A stretch of DNA of 31,599 nucleotides. Source: CAZJLP01 sp964546955. Lineage in GTDB: Bacteria > Verrucomicrobiota > Verrucomicrobiia > Opitutales > Opitutaceae. The notes beneath the pieces are model-generated. The model had not been told where the DNA came from. It saw only the letters and a program-made list of their open reading frames with translations, and searched no databases. Position numbers and translations under genes: made by a program. Within the stretch, counting starts at the first letter, position 1. Each line of letters begins with the position of its first letter. The stretch covers positions 1 to 31,599 of the forward strand of contig CAZJLP010000057.1 in the NCBI GenBank assembly GCA_964546955.1, given 5' to 3'. Of this stretch, positions 15,784 through 23,852 are shown piece after piece.

Positions 15784-17025
15784 TCAGGTTTTCGCTGGTT
15801 CTGCCACGCGCTTTCCTCCCGCGATCACACAGTCCACCGGATTGCCGCCGAATTCGTACGCGAGTTGCCGCTCATCGCGATGGCGCAATAAAATCAAATC
15901 GGCGCGCTGGCCGGCCTCGATCGTACCGCGATCGGTCAAACCGAGGACCGCGGCGGCGTTCACGGTGCAAGCCGTGATCGCTTCCGCCGGCGTGAGACCG
16001 CAGTAACGCACCGCGAGCGTGATGATGAAGGGCATGGAATAAGATGGGGCGGTCAGTGGGCCGTAATTGCTTCCGAGCGCGAGCAGCCCGCCGCTGTCTA
16101 CAAATGCACCCGCACGAGGATACCGACCGGCAAGGTGAAAAGCGGTCGCGGGCGTCATGACGCCAAACGTATCACTCGCCGCCAGTGCGACTAAATCGTC
16201 CTTCTTCGCGTTTTCGAGATGGTCCACGCTGCGCGCAAACTGCTTGATCGCCTCCGGGATCATGCCAGTGGATTCGATTTGATCTGCCTGCACCCGCAGT
16301 GGCAGTCCATGTTCTCGCGCGCGCTCAAAAAGCCGCACGCACGCTTCAACCGGCCACGCATTTGCATCGCAACACGCGTCGATCGCGATGCCCGGGAACT
16401 CGTGCCAGATCGCCGGCAGCATCTCCCGGACGACCATGCGCGTATACACCGCGGGATCGCCTTCGATCGCATGGCCCAGCAACGCGGTCGGCACAACGGT
16501 ACCGGGAAACTCCTGTGCCGCGCGGACGATCGCGTGAAGCATCTTCGACTCGCTTTCGATCGTCAGGCCGAAACCGCTTTTCACCTCCACCGTGGTCGTT
16601 CCCGCGCGCAGAATGAGATCGAGCCGCGCGCGCAGGCCCGCGGCAAGCTGCTTCCGCGTCGCTTCGCGGGTGGCGTGTAGAATACCGGCGAACCCGCTGT
16701 CAGGTTTACGCTCCGAAGACGGTTTAGCTCCCACCTGCTTCTCCCAGTCATCGACCGCCTCACCCGCCCAGCAGGCATGCGTATGACAGTCGATGAATCC
16801 CGGCATGAGCACGCGGCCGTCAGCCTCGATCACCTCCACCCCGCTCGGTACCGCTAAGTCAGATCCGACACTGGCAATCTTCCCGTCCACAACGAGCACG
16901 TCGCCCCGAGAAATCACGCCGAGGTCGCGCAATGCCGCTCCACGCCGGGCGCGTACGGTCCGCGTTCCTGCCGATGTCGGCGGCGCGAGGGTCACAACAC
17001 GTGCGTGGCGGACAAGCAAAGTCAT
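15784..17025 (-). CDS. hutI: imidazolonepropionase
   Basis: A 413-residue amidohydrolase of the HutI family, which opens imidazolone-propionate to formiminoglutamate in histidine breakdown. The N-terminal strand domain ends in GRVLMPGFIDCHTHACWAG, where HTH (81-83) gives two metal ligands. GTTTVEVKSGFGLT, then the FCD-type region IAIDACCDANAWPVEAC, QADQIES, SVDHLENA and NYGPLTAPSYSMPFI follow the family order. VNAAAVLGLTDRGTIEAGQRADLIL is the typical C-terminal closing motif. No hutH, hutU or hutG is adjacent, so the pathway must be completed elsewhere. The start at 17025 is the first Met before the conserved strand. Confidence 0.93.
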   Translation of the reverse strand: MTLLVRHARVVTLAPPTSAGTRTVRARRGAALRDLGVISRGDVLVVDGKIASVGSDLAVPSGVEVIEADGRVLMPGFIDCHTHACWAGEAVDDWEKQVGAKPSSERKPDSGFAGILHATREATRKQLAAGLRARLDLILRAGTTTVEVKSGFGLTIESESKMLHAIVRAAQEFPGTVVPTALLGHAIEGDPAVYTRMVVREMLPAIWHEFPGIAIDACCDANAWPVEACVRLFERAREHGLPLRVQADQIESTGMIPEAIKQFARSVDHLENAKKDDLVALAASDTFGVMTPATAFHLAGRYPRAGAFVDSGGLLALGSNYGPLTAPSYSMPFIITLAVRYCGLTPAEAITACTVNAAAVLGLTDRGTIEAGQRADLILLRHRDERQLAYEFGGNPVDCVIAGGKRVAEPAKT

Positions 17026-17143
17026 GGATGCCCGATGATGGACTATTCTGCCCGCGCGTCCACCGCGTTACGCGCAACCAAGGCAGCCAGATCGAGGTGG
17101 AGTCCCGCGCGTGCGGGATTGGCTCGAGTGCAGCGACGTCCAA

Positions 17144-17166
17144 GAGCCCGCCAGGGCGGCGGGCTC
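17144..17166. terminator. GAGCCCGCC hairpin
   Basis: GAGCCCGCC (17144-17152) pairs with GGCGGGCTC (17158-17166) around a 5-base loop, followed on the plus strand by catcttttt. It lies between the end of the exported-protein gene and the start of hutI. On the minus strand the T tail is poor, so action there is uncertain. Confidence 0.5.
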
Positions 17167-17205
17167 CATCTTTTTGATGGCAAGCAGTCCGCTGACCGAT
17201 TTTCC

Positions 17206-17937
17206 TTAATTCCTCTGCGGCAACTCGCTCACGACTTGTCCGTTGGCGTTGAGAAATTGCAGCCTGGGCGTGCCATCCGGATCTACTTTGAGGATGATAC
17301 GATCCTTGCCCTCAGCATCCTTCAATTCGAGGGAGACCGACCGATCCGTGCTGCTGCCGAGGCGTATGCGGCGCGCCCCGACGGGATGTGTCGCCAGGAA
17401 CTTCGTGATTTCGGCCCGTTGCTGATCGGGGGGCAAATTCGCGATTCGATCGAGCAAGTCGAGGTATTCTTCGATCGACCACGCCGGGCGGTCGAGGACA
17501 TTGAACGACGCGGATAACTGCTCGTTTTCCTGCCGCGCGGTAAAGGTGAGAATCTGGTCCTGCAAGTAGCGGTCGAAGCTCAGGTGTCCGCTGCTGAAGA
17601 CATTGCCGTTTTGGTCTTTCGCCCCGTTGAAGGTCAATCCGCCGTTTTCGGTGCCTTCGTCATTGAGGAAAATGAGGCCGGCGTCATTGCCGTGATGACC
17701 GGGCAGTCGTTCCTTTCCCTTGATATAGATCCCGGGCGCCTTCGCCTTGTTCGATATGACCAGCCGCAACGTACCGTCGGGCTCCACCACGTTGATACGC
17801 TGAACGGTGATCTCGTCGAATCGCACTTTCTTTTTCTGCGCGTCCACATCGAATCCGCTGAACAAAACAGTGGCCACAAATGCTGTGAGCACACCGGAGT
17901 AAATGGCGAAAAAATTTCGCCGCAGGTATGTTTTCAT
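17206..17937 (-). CDS. exported protein of unknown function with DGTxRL repeats
   Basis: A 243-residue protein. A frame opens further upstream (18015), but the ATG at 17937 is preferred: GGAGAGGAC lies about 5 bases upstream and the protein then begins with a basic N-terminus and one hydrophobic helix (about 8-28, signal anchor). The mature part has a strand-rich motif used twice, VVEPDGTLRLVISNK near the start and VDPDGTPRLQFLNANGQVV at the end, with a Gly/Asn-rich middle (GNDAGLIFLNDEGTENGGL) and a helical stretch (SIEEYLDLLDRIANLPPDQQ). This suggests a repeated beta-sheet domain outside the membrane. I know similar unnamed proteins in soil bacteria but no function. Confidence 0.72.
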   Translation of the reverse strand: MKTYLRRNFFAIYSGVLTAFVATVLFSGFDVDAQKKKVRFDEITVQRINVVEPDGTLRLVISNKAKAPGIYIKGKERLPGHHGNDAGLIFLNDEGTENGGLTFNGAKDQNGNVFSSGHLSFDRYLQDQILTFTARQENEQLSASFNVLDRPAWSIEEYLDLLDRIANLPPDQQRAEITKFLATHPVGARRIRLGSSTDRSVSLELKDAEGKDRIILKVDPDGTPRLQFLNANGQVVSELPQRN

Positions 17938-18205
17938 AATCGTCCTCTCCCTTTGCCGTCGTTGCTGTCCGCTTCCCTTCCCGCGAGCGTACTCGCGCCG
18001 ATCCGCCCCGGACACTCCGCTTGATTCGGCGTTCCGAGAAGTGACAGCGATCGCGGCGTCTAGACAAAGTCTCCTGACATAACGCTGTCAGGATCTCCGA
18101 GGGCGCGCAGGTCCGTCGACCGCTCGCCTAGCGCTGAGGCTCGAGGTCAAACCGCGGGCGTGGGTGGCCTGAGAACGGTTGGCAAACGTAGGCAGTATTA
18201 AACAA
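17938..18205. other. gene-free spacer
   Basis: These 268 bases hold the promoter region of the exported-protein gene read leftward. I see no other gene or strong structure until the terminator at 18206. Confidence 0.4.
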
Positions 18206-18233
18206 CAGCCCGCTCGGACGGCAGAGCGGGCTG
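18206..18233 (-). terminator. terminator after alcohol dehydrogenase
   Basis: CAGCCCGCTC (18206-18215) pairs perfectly with GAGCGGGCTG (18224-18233) with an 8-base loop. On the minus strand it is followed by TTGTTTAATA, a fair U-rich tail, 35 bases after the dehydrogenase stop. Confidence 0.75.
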
Positions 18234-18268
18234 CGCCTTGGAGCGATGAATCCTTCCGCGCGCTTCAG

Positions 18269-19378
18269 CTACTCCGCCTTGAGCGATGCCATGTCGATCG
18301 TGAAGCGGTATTTCACGTCGCCCTTGCTCATCCGTGCGTAGGCCTCGTTGATCTTCTGAATGGGAATGACTTCGACGTCGGCGGTGATGTTATGCTCGCC
18401 GCAGAAATCGAGCATCTCCTGGGTTTCCTTGATGCCGCCGATCGCCGAACCGGACAGGCTCCTGCGGCCCATGATGAGCGAGAAAGCAGACACCGGCAGC
18501 GGCTTTTCCGGAGCGCCCACGAGAGTGATATTACCATCGATCGTGAGCAGCTTGAGGTAAGCATTGATGTCGTGTTCGGCCGAAACGGCATCGAGGATGA
18601 AATCAAAGGAGCCGACGTGCTTGGCCATTTCGTCGGCGTCGGTCGAAACCACAACTTCATGCGCGCCAAGACGGATCGCGTCCTCCTTCTTTTTAGGCGA
18701 GGTAGTGAACACCACTACGTGCGCGCCGAAGGCACGGGCGAACTTAACACCCATGTGGCCGAGCCCCCCGAGGCCGACGATGCCGACCTTTTTTCCCGGG
18801 CCCACTTTCCAATGGCGCAGGGGCGAGTAGGTCGTGATCCCGGCGCAAAGCAATGGAGCGACCGCAGCGAGCGGAAGGTTGCTAGGAACGCGCAGCGCAA
18901 AGTGTTCGTCCACGACAATGCTCTCGGAGTAGCCGCCATGGGTAGGCCCGCCGATCACTGGCTCGGTGCCACCGTAGGTGCCGATCTGGGTAGGGGAATA
19001 CTGCTCGTTGCCTGTCTTACAAATTGGGCAAGAGAGATCTGCGCCCACCATGCAACCGACGCCAACGACGTCGCCGATCTTCAGCTTTTTGACGGAGGGT
19101 CCAATCTTCGTAACACGGCCGACGATCTCGTGACCCGGCACCGCCGGATAGGCCGCCGGCATTACGCTGCTCCACTCGTTGCGTACGTAGTGGAGGTCTG
19201 AGTGGCAGACGCCGCAGAAAAGGATTTCGATCTGCACGTCGCGTTCGGTCGGCTCGCGTCGCGGAATTGTATCGGACGCGAGGGGCGACGTCGCACTCCG
19301 AGCGGAGTAGGCTTTGACCCGGTAAGCGCGAGGCTTCGCGGGCTTGGATGTAGGTTCGGTTTCGAGTTCTAGATTCAT
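18269..19378 (-). CDS. zinc-dependent alcohol dehydrogenase (CAD/YahK-like)
   Basis: A 369-residue medium-chain dehydrogenase. A tail of about 20 polar residues precedes the GroES-like domain. Catalytic zinc ligands are Cys55 (FCGVCHSDLH) and His83-Glu84 (PGHEIVGRV), with the third ligand in the PLLCAGITTYSPL region. The cofactor fold has GLGGLGHMGVKFARAFG, and the following VVVFTTSPKK suits NADP. Closest known group: cinnamyl-alcohol/YahK-type aldehyde reductases. The structural-zinc loop reads DLSCPICKTGNEQYS. Aligned to the usual four-Cys pattern, only Cys117 and Cys120 remain, with Asp114 and Ser128 in the other places. A terminator follows. It probably reduces aldehydes; substrate unknown. 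Confidence 0.9.
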   Translation of the reverse strand: MNLELETEPTSKPAKPRAYRVKAYSARSATSPLASDTIPRREPTERDVQIEILFCGVCHSDLHYVRNEWSSVMPAAYPAVPGHEIVGRVTKIGPSVKKLKIGDVVGVGCMVGADLSCPICKTGNEQYSPTQIGTYGGTEPVIGGPTHGGYSESIVVDEHFALRVPSNLPLAAVAPLLCAGITTYSPLRHWKVGPGKKVGIVGLGGLGHMGVKFARAFGAHVVVFTTSPKKKEDAIRLGAHEVVVSTDADEMAKHVGSFDFILDAVSAEHDINAYLKLLTIDGNITLVGAPEKPLPVSAFSLIMGRRSLSGSAIGGIKETQEMLDFCGEHNITADVEVIPIQKINEAYARMSKGDVKYRFTIDMASLKAE

Positions 19379-19749
19379 GAGTTGTTTTGGTTTACCGCGA
19401 AAAGCCGCGGTGATTCGAGTGCGTGCCGGCGGAGTGTGCGGAGATCTCGGCTCGAGAACCTGCGCCAGCGGGTCGAGCGTTTGGTTGTTATCCAGTTGGT
19501 CAGAGCGGAACGGTTAGTCCGAAGACACGGACCGAAAAGCCTCACCGTCCGGACTCTTGGGCATTTTTCGAAAGAGCCGGGGCGAGCGACGCGTCGGTCA
19601 ATTTAGCGCGGTCCAGGCATTAAAGATGTCAGGCAGGAGCCCTAGCGTGGCGTGGGAGTCACACCGGGGGTTGTGAGGAACGTGCCCACTACCTCTCACG
19701 TCGCGGCGAACGCCAACCCGTTGGCGGACGCTCGCGTTCGCGGCAGTGC
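19379..19749. other. gene-free spacer with hairpin
   Basis: No gene is seen. CGCCAAC/GTTGGCG forms a tight hairpin at 19711-19726 inside a wider GCGAACGC...GCGTTCGC pairing, downstream of the small WYL-like gene on the minus strand. It may end that transcript. A short CCGCG/CGCGG hairpin sits near 19396. Confidence 0.4.
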
Positions 19750-20127
19750 CTACCCTGTAAGCGGACGCGGGAGACTGGCGAATATCCGCATCATCGCACT
19801 GTCGTTCGGGTTGTGTTGAGGCAGCGCGGCTTCGAAGCGCGCTCCCGTCTTCTTGAGCGCGGAGATCTTCGCGACGTTGAAGAGCTTTGCCATTCGCCGT
19901 TGTCCAGATCGGCTGCCGCCGGCGATTTGCCGCGCGCGCAACACCTGGTCGCCGGTGGTGCTAACCCCATACGTCTGTGGCTCCGCAATGCGTGGCTCCC
20001 CCTCGTAGATAAAGCTCAGCACTTCCCTCCTTTGTATGGCGGAAACCAGGACCGTGTTTCGACGTTTTATTGCCGCCCGTCGCGGGCCTTTCGGCTCAAG
20101 CTTTGTTGAACGAGTTCCAGGTTGCAT
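19750..20127 (-). CDS. small WYL-like conserved protein
   Basis: A 125-residue protein. From about residue 28 it reads VSAIQRREVLSFIYEGEPRIAEPQTYGVST, then GDQVLRARQIAGGSRSG, MAKLFNVAKISAL and PQHNPNDSAMMRIFASL. This is the pattern of a family of small stand-alone proteins similar to the WYL ligand-binding domain (short helix, FxYxG, strand VEPxxYG, then LFxVxKI and a closing NPxDxxM). WYL domains sense nucleic acids or nucleotides in bacterial regulators. The ATG at 20127 has AGGGAGAG about 9 bases upstream. The first 27 residues are poorly conserved in feel, so a later start cannot be excluded. Confidence 0.65.
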   Translation of the reverse strand: MQPGTRSTKLEPKGPRRAAIKRRNTVLVSAIQRREVLSFIYEGEPRIAEPQTYGVSTTGDQVLRARQIAGGSRSGQRRMAKLFNVAKISALKKTGARFEAALPQHNPNDSAMMRIFASLPRPLTG

Positions 20128-20312
20128 GGACGTATTCTCTCCCTTTGTCCCATTTCGGCGAGCTGACGCGTCGTTTTGAGCGTTTCGCGCCGGGAATCAC
20201 GGCACAGTCAGGCAACGTGTGTAGGGAAAGTCATCATCCTGCCATGCCTTCACCGCGCGGTGTCCGCCGAAAGGCGGATCGACGAATGTGGCTCCGTGGC
20301 GAACACTTGGGC

Positions 20313-21227
20313 ATGATTGTCTTCTCCACCCGAGTACGCTGTCTCTTCCTCGCGATCGCAGGCTGCTTGATTCCGCTACTGGCCTCCGGAGCCGAGCGGC
20401 GAGTCCTGCTGATTGCAGGACCGCCGAGCCACGGTCCGGGAGAGCACGAGCATAATGCGGGCGTTCAATTGCTGCAGAATTGCTTGGCATCGGTTTCGGG
20501 GATAAAGACGTCCATTGCCCTCAATGGCTGGCCGGTCGACCCCGGCATCTTCAACGAGGTGGATGCGGTTGTTTTCCTATCCGACGGCGGACGTCGACAC
20601 CCCGCACTCCGCGCCAACGCATTGGCGACGGTGAAACGTTTGATCGAGAAAGGCGTCGGACTCGCGATGATTCACTACGCGATCGAGCCGACGACGACAG
20701 AGGGCAAGGCGGAATTCCTCCAAGGAATCGGCGGGGTTTTCGAAGTGAACTGGTCGGTCAATCCACTCTGGGAAGCATCGTTCACGTCGTTTCCGAACCA
20801 CCCTATCACCCGCGGAGTGCGTCCGTTCCGCGTAAAGGATGAGTGGTACTACCATTTGCGTTTCACGGAAGACAAGGACGCGCTCACGCCCCTTCTGGTC
20901 GCAACGCCAACCGCAGAAACGCTGACACGGCCCGACGGTCCGCATGAAGGTAATCCGGCGGTCCGCGCAGCGGTCGCACGCCAAGAAGCGCAAACATTGG
21001 CGTGGGCGTTCGAACGCAAGGACGGCGGCCGCGCCTTTGGATTTGCGGGGGGCCACTTTCACCGAAATTGGGGCCACGACGATTTTCGCAAACTCGTCCT
21101 GAACGGAATCGTATGGATCGCCAAAGCCGAGGTCCCTGCGGAAGGCGTCGTTTCAAACGTCACTGAAGCCGACCTCGCCCAAAACCTGGACGACAAGAAA
21201 AAGAAACCCGCAGCCTCCGCAAAGTAG
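20313..21227 (+). CDS. ThuA-like domain protein (trehalose utilization family), secreted
   Basis: A 304-residue protein from the ATG at 20313, which puts a clear signal peptide at the N-terminus (MIVFSTRVRCLFLAIAGCLI, cleavage near ASGA). An in-frame ATG at 20286 is the main alternative; the frame opens still further upstream at 20070, where no signal peptide would be exposed. The body is a class I glutamine-amidotransferase-like fold: RRVLLIAGPPSHGPGEHEH, DAVVFLSDGGRRH, GVGLAMIHYAIEP, FPNHPITRGVRPFRVKDEWYY and GRAFGFAGGHFHRNW. The usual nucleophile Cys of amidotransferases is absent, as in ThuA proteins. Similar proteins accompany sugar dehydrogenase and heme genes in Verrucomicrobiota and Planctomycetota. 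Role: probably extracellular carbohydrate metabolism, unproven. Confidence 0.85.
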   Translation: MIVFSTRVRCLFLAIAGCLIPLLASGAERRVLLIAGPPSHGPGEHEHNAGVQLLQNCLASVSGIKTSIALNGWPVDPGIFNEVDAVVFLSDGGRRHPALRANALATVKRLIEKGVGLAMIHYAIEPTTTEGKAEFLQGIGGVFEVNWSVNPLWEASFTSFPNHPITRGVRPFRVKDEWYYHLRFTEDKDALTPLLVATPTAETLTRPDGPHEGNPAVRAAVARQEAQTLAWAFERKDGGRAFGFAGGHFHRNWGHDDFRKLVLNGIVWIAKAEVPAEGVVSNVTEADLAQNLDDKKKKPAASAK

Positions 21228-21354
21228 CAGCTAAGTGTCCACGATGAGGAGACATACGAATGTCAGAACCGAAACCTCGGCCGAGCACCAACCTGTCAAA
21301 AAATGTTCTTGCGCGAAGGTGCTCCAACCCTACCGTCCTCACCTTCCGCGGTTA

Positions 21355-21431
21355 GTCCCCATCGTCTAGCCCGGTTAGGACACCACCCTTTCACGGTGAG
21401 AACCGGGGTTCGAATCCCCGTGGGGACGCCA
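21355..21431 (+). tRNA. tRNA-Glu(UUC)
   Basis: The acceptor stem GTCCCCA (21355-21361) pairs with TGGGGAC (21421-21427), followed by G and an encoded CCA (21429-21431). The anticodon loop CTTTCAC carries TTC at 21390-21392. The T arm reads CCGGGGTTCGAATCCCCG. The outer pair of the anticodon stem is a C-A mismatch. The gene marks the left border of the accessory region and is a common integration target. Confidence 0.96.
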
Positions 21432-21439
21432 ATTTCCAA

Positions 21440-21475
21440 AGCCCCGTAGCTCCCGCGAGTTACGGGGCTTCTTGT
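21440..21475 (+). terminator. tRNA-Glu terminator
   Basis: AGCCCCGTA (21440-21448) pairs with TACGGGGCT (21461-21469) around a 12-base loop, followed by TCTTGTTT, just after the tRNA. Confidence 0.8.
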
Positions 21476-21793
21476 TTGGCGTCGTGCCTCAAGTGACAAT
21501 GACGGTGACAATAAGTTCAAGGAAATCCGCCGACGTCCGCCAATGACGCAGAGCGTTGTTCAGAGGCCCGGGCCGGGTGTCGGCGTGCGACCCTTGAGGC
21601 GCAATTCGGAGCGAGCGAAGCCTCCGCCGTGGATGACATCGCTTGCCTCTCTGCGCCTGGGCACTAACTCGAAGTCGGGCTACGCGATCACTCGCGGCCC
21701 TATTAGTTGAAGCTGGACCTGGCGGGGCCGCTCGAAAGAGGGCCCCGCCTTCCGTTTCAAAGCGGTGCATGCGTCCTGCTGTAGGTGCGCGCG
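21476..21793. other. junction spacer with direct repeat and hairpin
   Basis: No intact gene is seen. GTGACAAT occurs twice with a 12-base period (21493-21500 and 21505-21512) close to the tRNA end. A 9-bp stem GGCGGGGCC/GGCCCCGCC (21721-21729/21741-21749), then TTCCGTTT, is a terminator-like hairpin. This could be the junction of an inserted element with the tRNA. Confidence 0.45.
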
Positions 21794-22265
21794 ATGAATA
21801 AAAAAAAATCGTCGTAGTTGTGCTCACTGTGGACGTCGCTTCCTGATCGATCCACGCGTCCGTCGCCACCATCGATTTTGCTCCCGCCCAACATGCGCCA
21901 AGGAAAGCCGCCGGGCTGCACAGCAGAAGTATCTCCGGAAGGAGCGTCGCGGCCAACCCAGCGATCGAGCGGACATAATACGCGTTCAGCAGTGGCGAAG
22001 CATGAATCCTGGGTACTGGCGCCGTAAACAGCGTGTGGGTCGCTACGAAGTGCGCGGCAAATTCGCGGATTTGATCCGTGAGTTTGCGTTACACGATATG
22101 ATTGACGCGCAGTTTTCCCTCGTAGTCGGACTGATCTCATATCTCTCGAAGACTGCGTTACACGATACGATAGCCTCAGAACTGCGGCGTCTTATCTTGA
22201 TCGGGCATGGCATTCTTTCCGACGCGTCGTCCTCGACGGGTACAGCTGAAAGCACGCCTCCCTGA
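21794..22265 (+). CDS. zinc-finger protein of recombinase module, frameshifted at an A9 tract
   Basis: An ATG at 21794 with AGGTG six bases upstream opens a frame that stops after seven codons. Nine A residues (21800-21808) lie inside it; removing one joins it to a frame running to 22265. The joined product would have about 156 residues: Cys8, Cys11, Cys28 and Cys33 (CAHC ... CSRPTC, numbered from the body frame at 21798) form a zinc finger, then a basic region and WRSMNPGYWRRKQR. Two related 23-residue units follow, both starting ALHD and encoded by 17/18 identical bases at 22085 and 22154. I recall a family of this pattern next to serine recombinases. The recombinase starts 21 bases later. 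The frameshift may be real, a slippage site or a read error. Confidence 0.65.
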
Positions 22266-22275
22266 TCCCTTCGCG

Positions 22276-22283
22276 GAGGTGAG
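22276..22283 (+). promoter_or_regulatory. strong ribosome binding site fixing the recombinase start
   Basis: GGAGGTGA lies 3-10 bases before the ATG at 22287 and is the strongest Shine-Dalgarno sequence in the accessory region. Confidence 0.8.
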
Positions 22284-22286
22284 AGC

Positions 22287-23852
22287 ATGAGCGTGCAGGC
22301 GCATCTGCCGCTGAACGCGGCCGGCACCGTTGTGCCGGTCGCGGCCTACGTTCGGATGTCAACGGAGCATCAGCAGTACTCGACCTCCAATCAGCTCGAT
22401 CGCATCAAGGAGTACGCGGCTCGCCGCGGTATGAACATCGTCCGCGTATTCGCGGACGAAGGGAAAAGCGGCCTGAACGTCAAAGGCAGGGAAAGCCTGC
22501 GGAAGATGATCGCCGAAGTGGAAGGCGGTCGCGCCGACTTCAAGTGCATCCTAGCCTACGATGTCAGCCGCTGGGGCCGGTTCCAGGATGCAGATGAGTC
22601 CGGCTACTACGAGTACATCTGCAAGCGAGCGGGCATCACAGTGCACTACTGTGCGGAGCAGTTTGAGAACGATGGGTCGCCAACCTCCAACATCATCAAG
22701 AGCGTGAAACGTTCGATGGCGGGCGAGTACAGCCGCGAACTTTCGACGAAAGTTTTCCAGGGCGCGTGCCGGCTAATCCAGATGGGCTTCAAGCAAGGTG
22801 GCGCGGCCGGCTTTGGGCTCCGACGGCAGCTCATCGACTCCGCCGGCCAACCGAAGGGAACGCTTCAGATTGGAGAGCAAAAAAGCCTTCAGACGGATCG
22901 CGTCGTACTCGTTCCCGGCCCGGAAGAGGAGCAAGCGGTCGTGCGAGAAATCTATCAGCGCTTCGTCGCCGGCAAAGAGAGCGAACGTCAGATCGCGCAG
23001 GGCCTTAATGCCAGAAACATCAAGACCGACCTAGGCCGTGATTGGACTCGCGGGGCCGTGCATCAGATCCTCACGAACGAAAAATACATTGGGCACAACG
23101 TCTATCACCGCACGTCCTTCAAACTAAAGCGCAAGCATGTCCAGAATCCGCGGGAGATGTGGATTCGGGCGGACAACGCTTTCCCGGCAATCGTGACGCC
23201 CGAGATTTTCACTCAGGCGCAAGAGATCATCCTGACACGCTCTCGACGCTTCACCGACGAGGAGATGTTGTCGCAGTTGAAGGCACTTTGGACGAAGCAC
23301 GGACGCGTATCCGGACTCTTGATCGATGAACATGAGGCGATGCCCTCCAGCGCCGCGTTTCGGCATCGATTCGGTAGTTTAGTCCGCGCTTATCAACTAA
23401 TCGGCTACACTCCACCGACCGACTACGGGTTTCTACAGATCAATCGCTATCTCCGCGAACGCCATCCGGAGATTATGCAGGAAGTGATCACCCGGCTGTC
23501 CGGCATGGAGGTCCGTGTCGAACGCGACCCGGCGACTGAACTCCTCGTGCTCGAACAAGAACTCAGCGTTTCAATCGTATTGTCGCGGTGTCTCCGCACC
23601 CCAAGCGGGGGCGGTCGTTGGCTGCTCCGCTTTGAGGAGAGCCTGCGACCTGACCTGACCATCGCGGTTCGCATGAACGAGGCCAACGATGCGATCAAGG
23701 ACTACTATCTCTTTCCGGCCATCGACATCCTCGAGTCTAGGACCCGTTTAGCCGACTGCAATCACGCGAGCTTGGACGCCTACCGTTTTGATTCGTTGGA
23801 GTTCTTCTTTCGCATGGCGGAGCGAATCAACGTGGAGCAAGCCGCCGCATGA
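22287..23852 (+). CDS. large serine recombinase with atypical C-terminus
   Basis: A 521-residue serine recombinase. The resolvase domain (about 15-155) has the nucleophile Ser25 in AAYVRMSTEHQQYS and the active-site Arg motif YDVSRWGRF (91-99). The Recombinase domain (about 165-312) shows GFGLRRQLID, REIYQRFVAGKESERQIAQGLN, and LTNEKYIGHNVYHRTS. The zinc beta-ribbon with paired CxxC motifs and the coiled coil of phage-type large serine integrases are missing. Instead residues 324-375 (DEEMLSQLKALWTKHGR ... RFGSLVRAYQLIGY) resemble a homing-endonuclease-associated DNA-binding repeat, followed by about 145 unrecognised residues. The gene is translationally coupled to the next by an ATGA overlap. 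It probably moves or inverts the element that carries it. Confidence 0.9.
   Translation: MSVQAHLPLNAAGTVVPVAAYVRMSTEHQQYSTSNQLDRIKEYAARRGMNIVRVFADEGKSGLNVKGRESLRKMIAEVEGGRADFKCILAYDVSRWGRFQDADESGYYEYICKRAGITVHYCAEQFENDGSPTSNIIKSVKRSMAGEYSRELSTKVFQGACRLIQMGFKQGGAAGFGLRRQLIDSAGQPKGTLQIGEQKSLQTDRVVLVPGPEEEQAVVREIYQRFVAGKESERQIAQGLNARNIKTDLGRDWTRGAVHQILTNEKYIGHNVYHRTSFKLKRKHVQNPREMWIRADNAFPAIVTPEIFTQAQEIILTRSRRFTDEEMLSQLKALWTKHGRVSGLLIDEHEAMPSSAAFRHRFGSLVRAYQLIGYTPPTDYGFLQINRYLRERHPEIMQEVITRLSGMEVRVERDPATELLVLEQELSVSIVLSRCLRTPSGGGRWLLRFEESLRPDLTIAVRMNEANDAIKDYYLFPAIDILESRTRLADCNHASLDAYRFDSLEFFFRMAERINVEQAAA

Noticed and set aside
21296..21520. 74-codon minus-strand frame with GVPTGIRTPV
   Set aside because: This is the antisense of tRNA-Glu, a well-known false protein in bacterial annotation.
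21489..21956. 155-codon minus-strand frame after the tRNA
   Set aside because: It overlaps the zinc-finger body on the other strand, whose Cys pattern and repeats make it the real frame.
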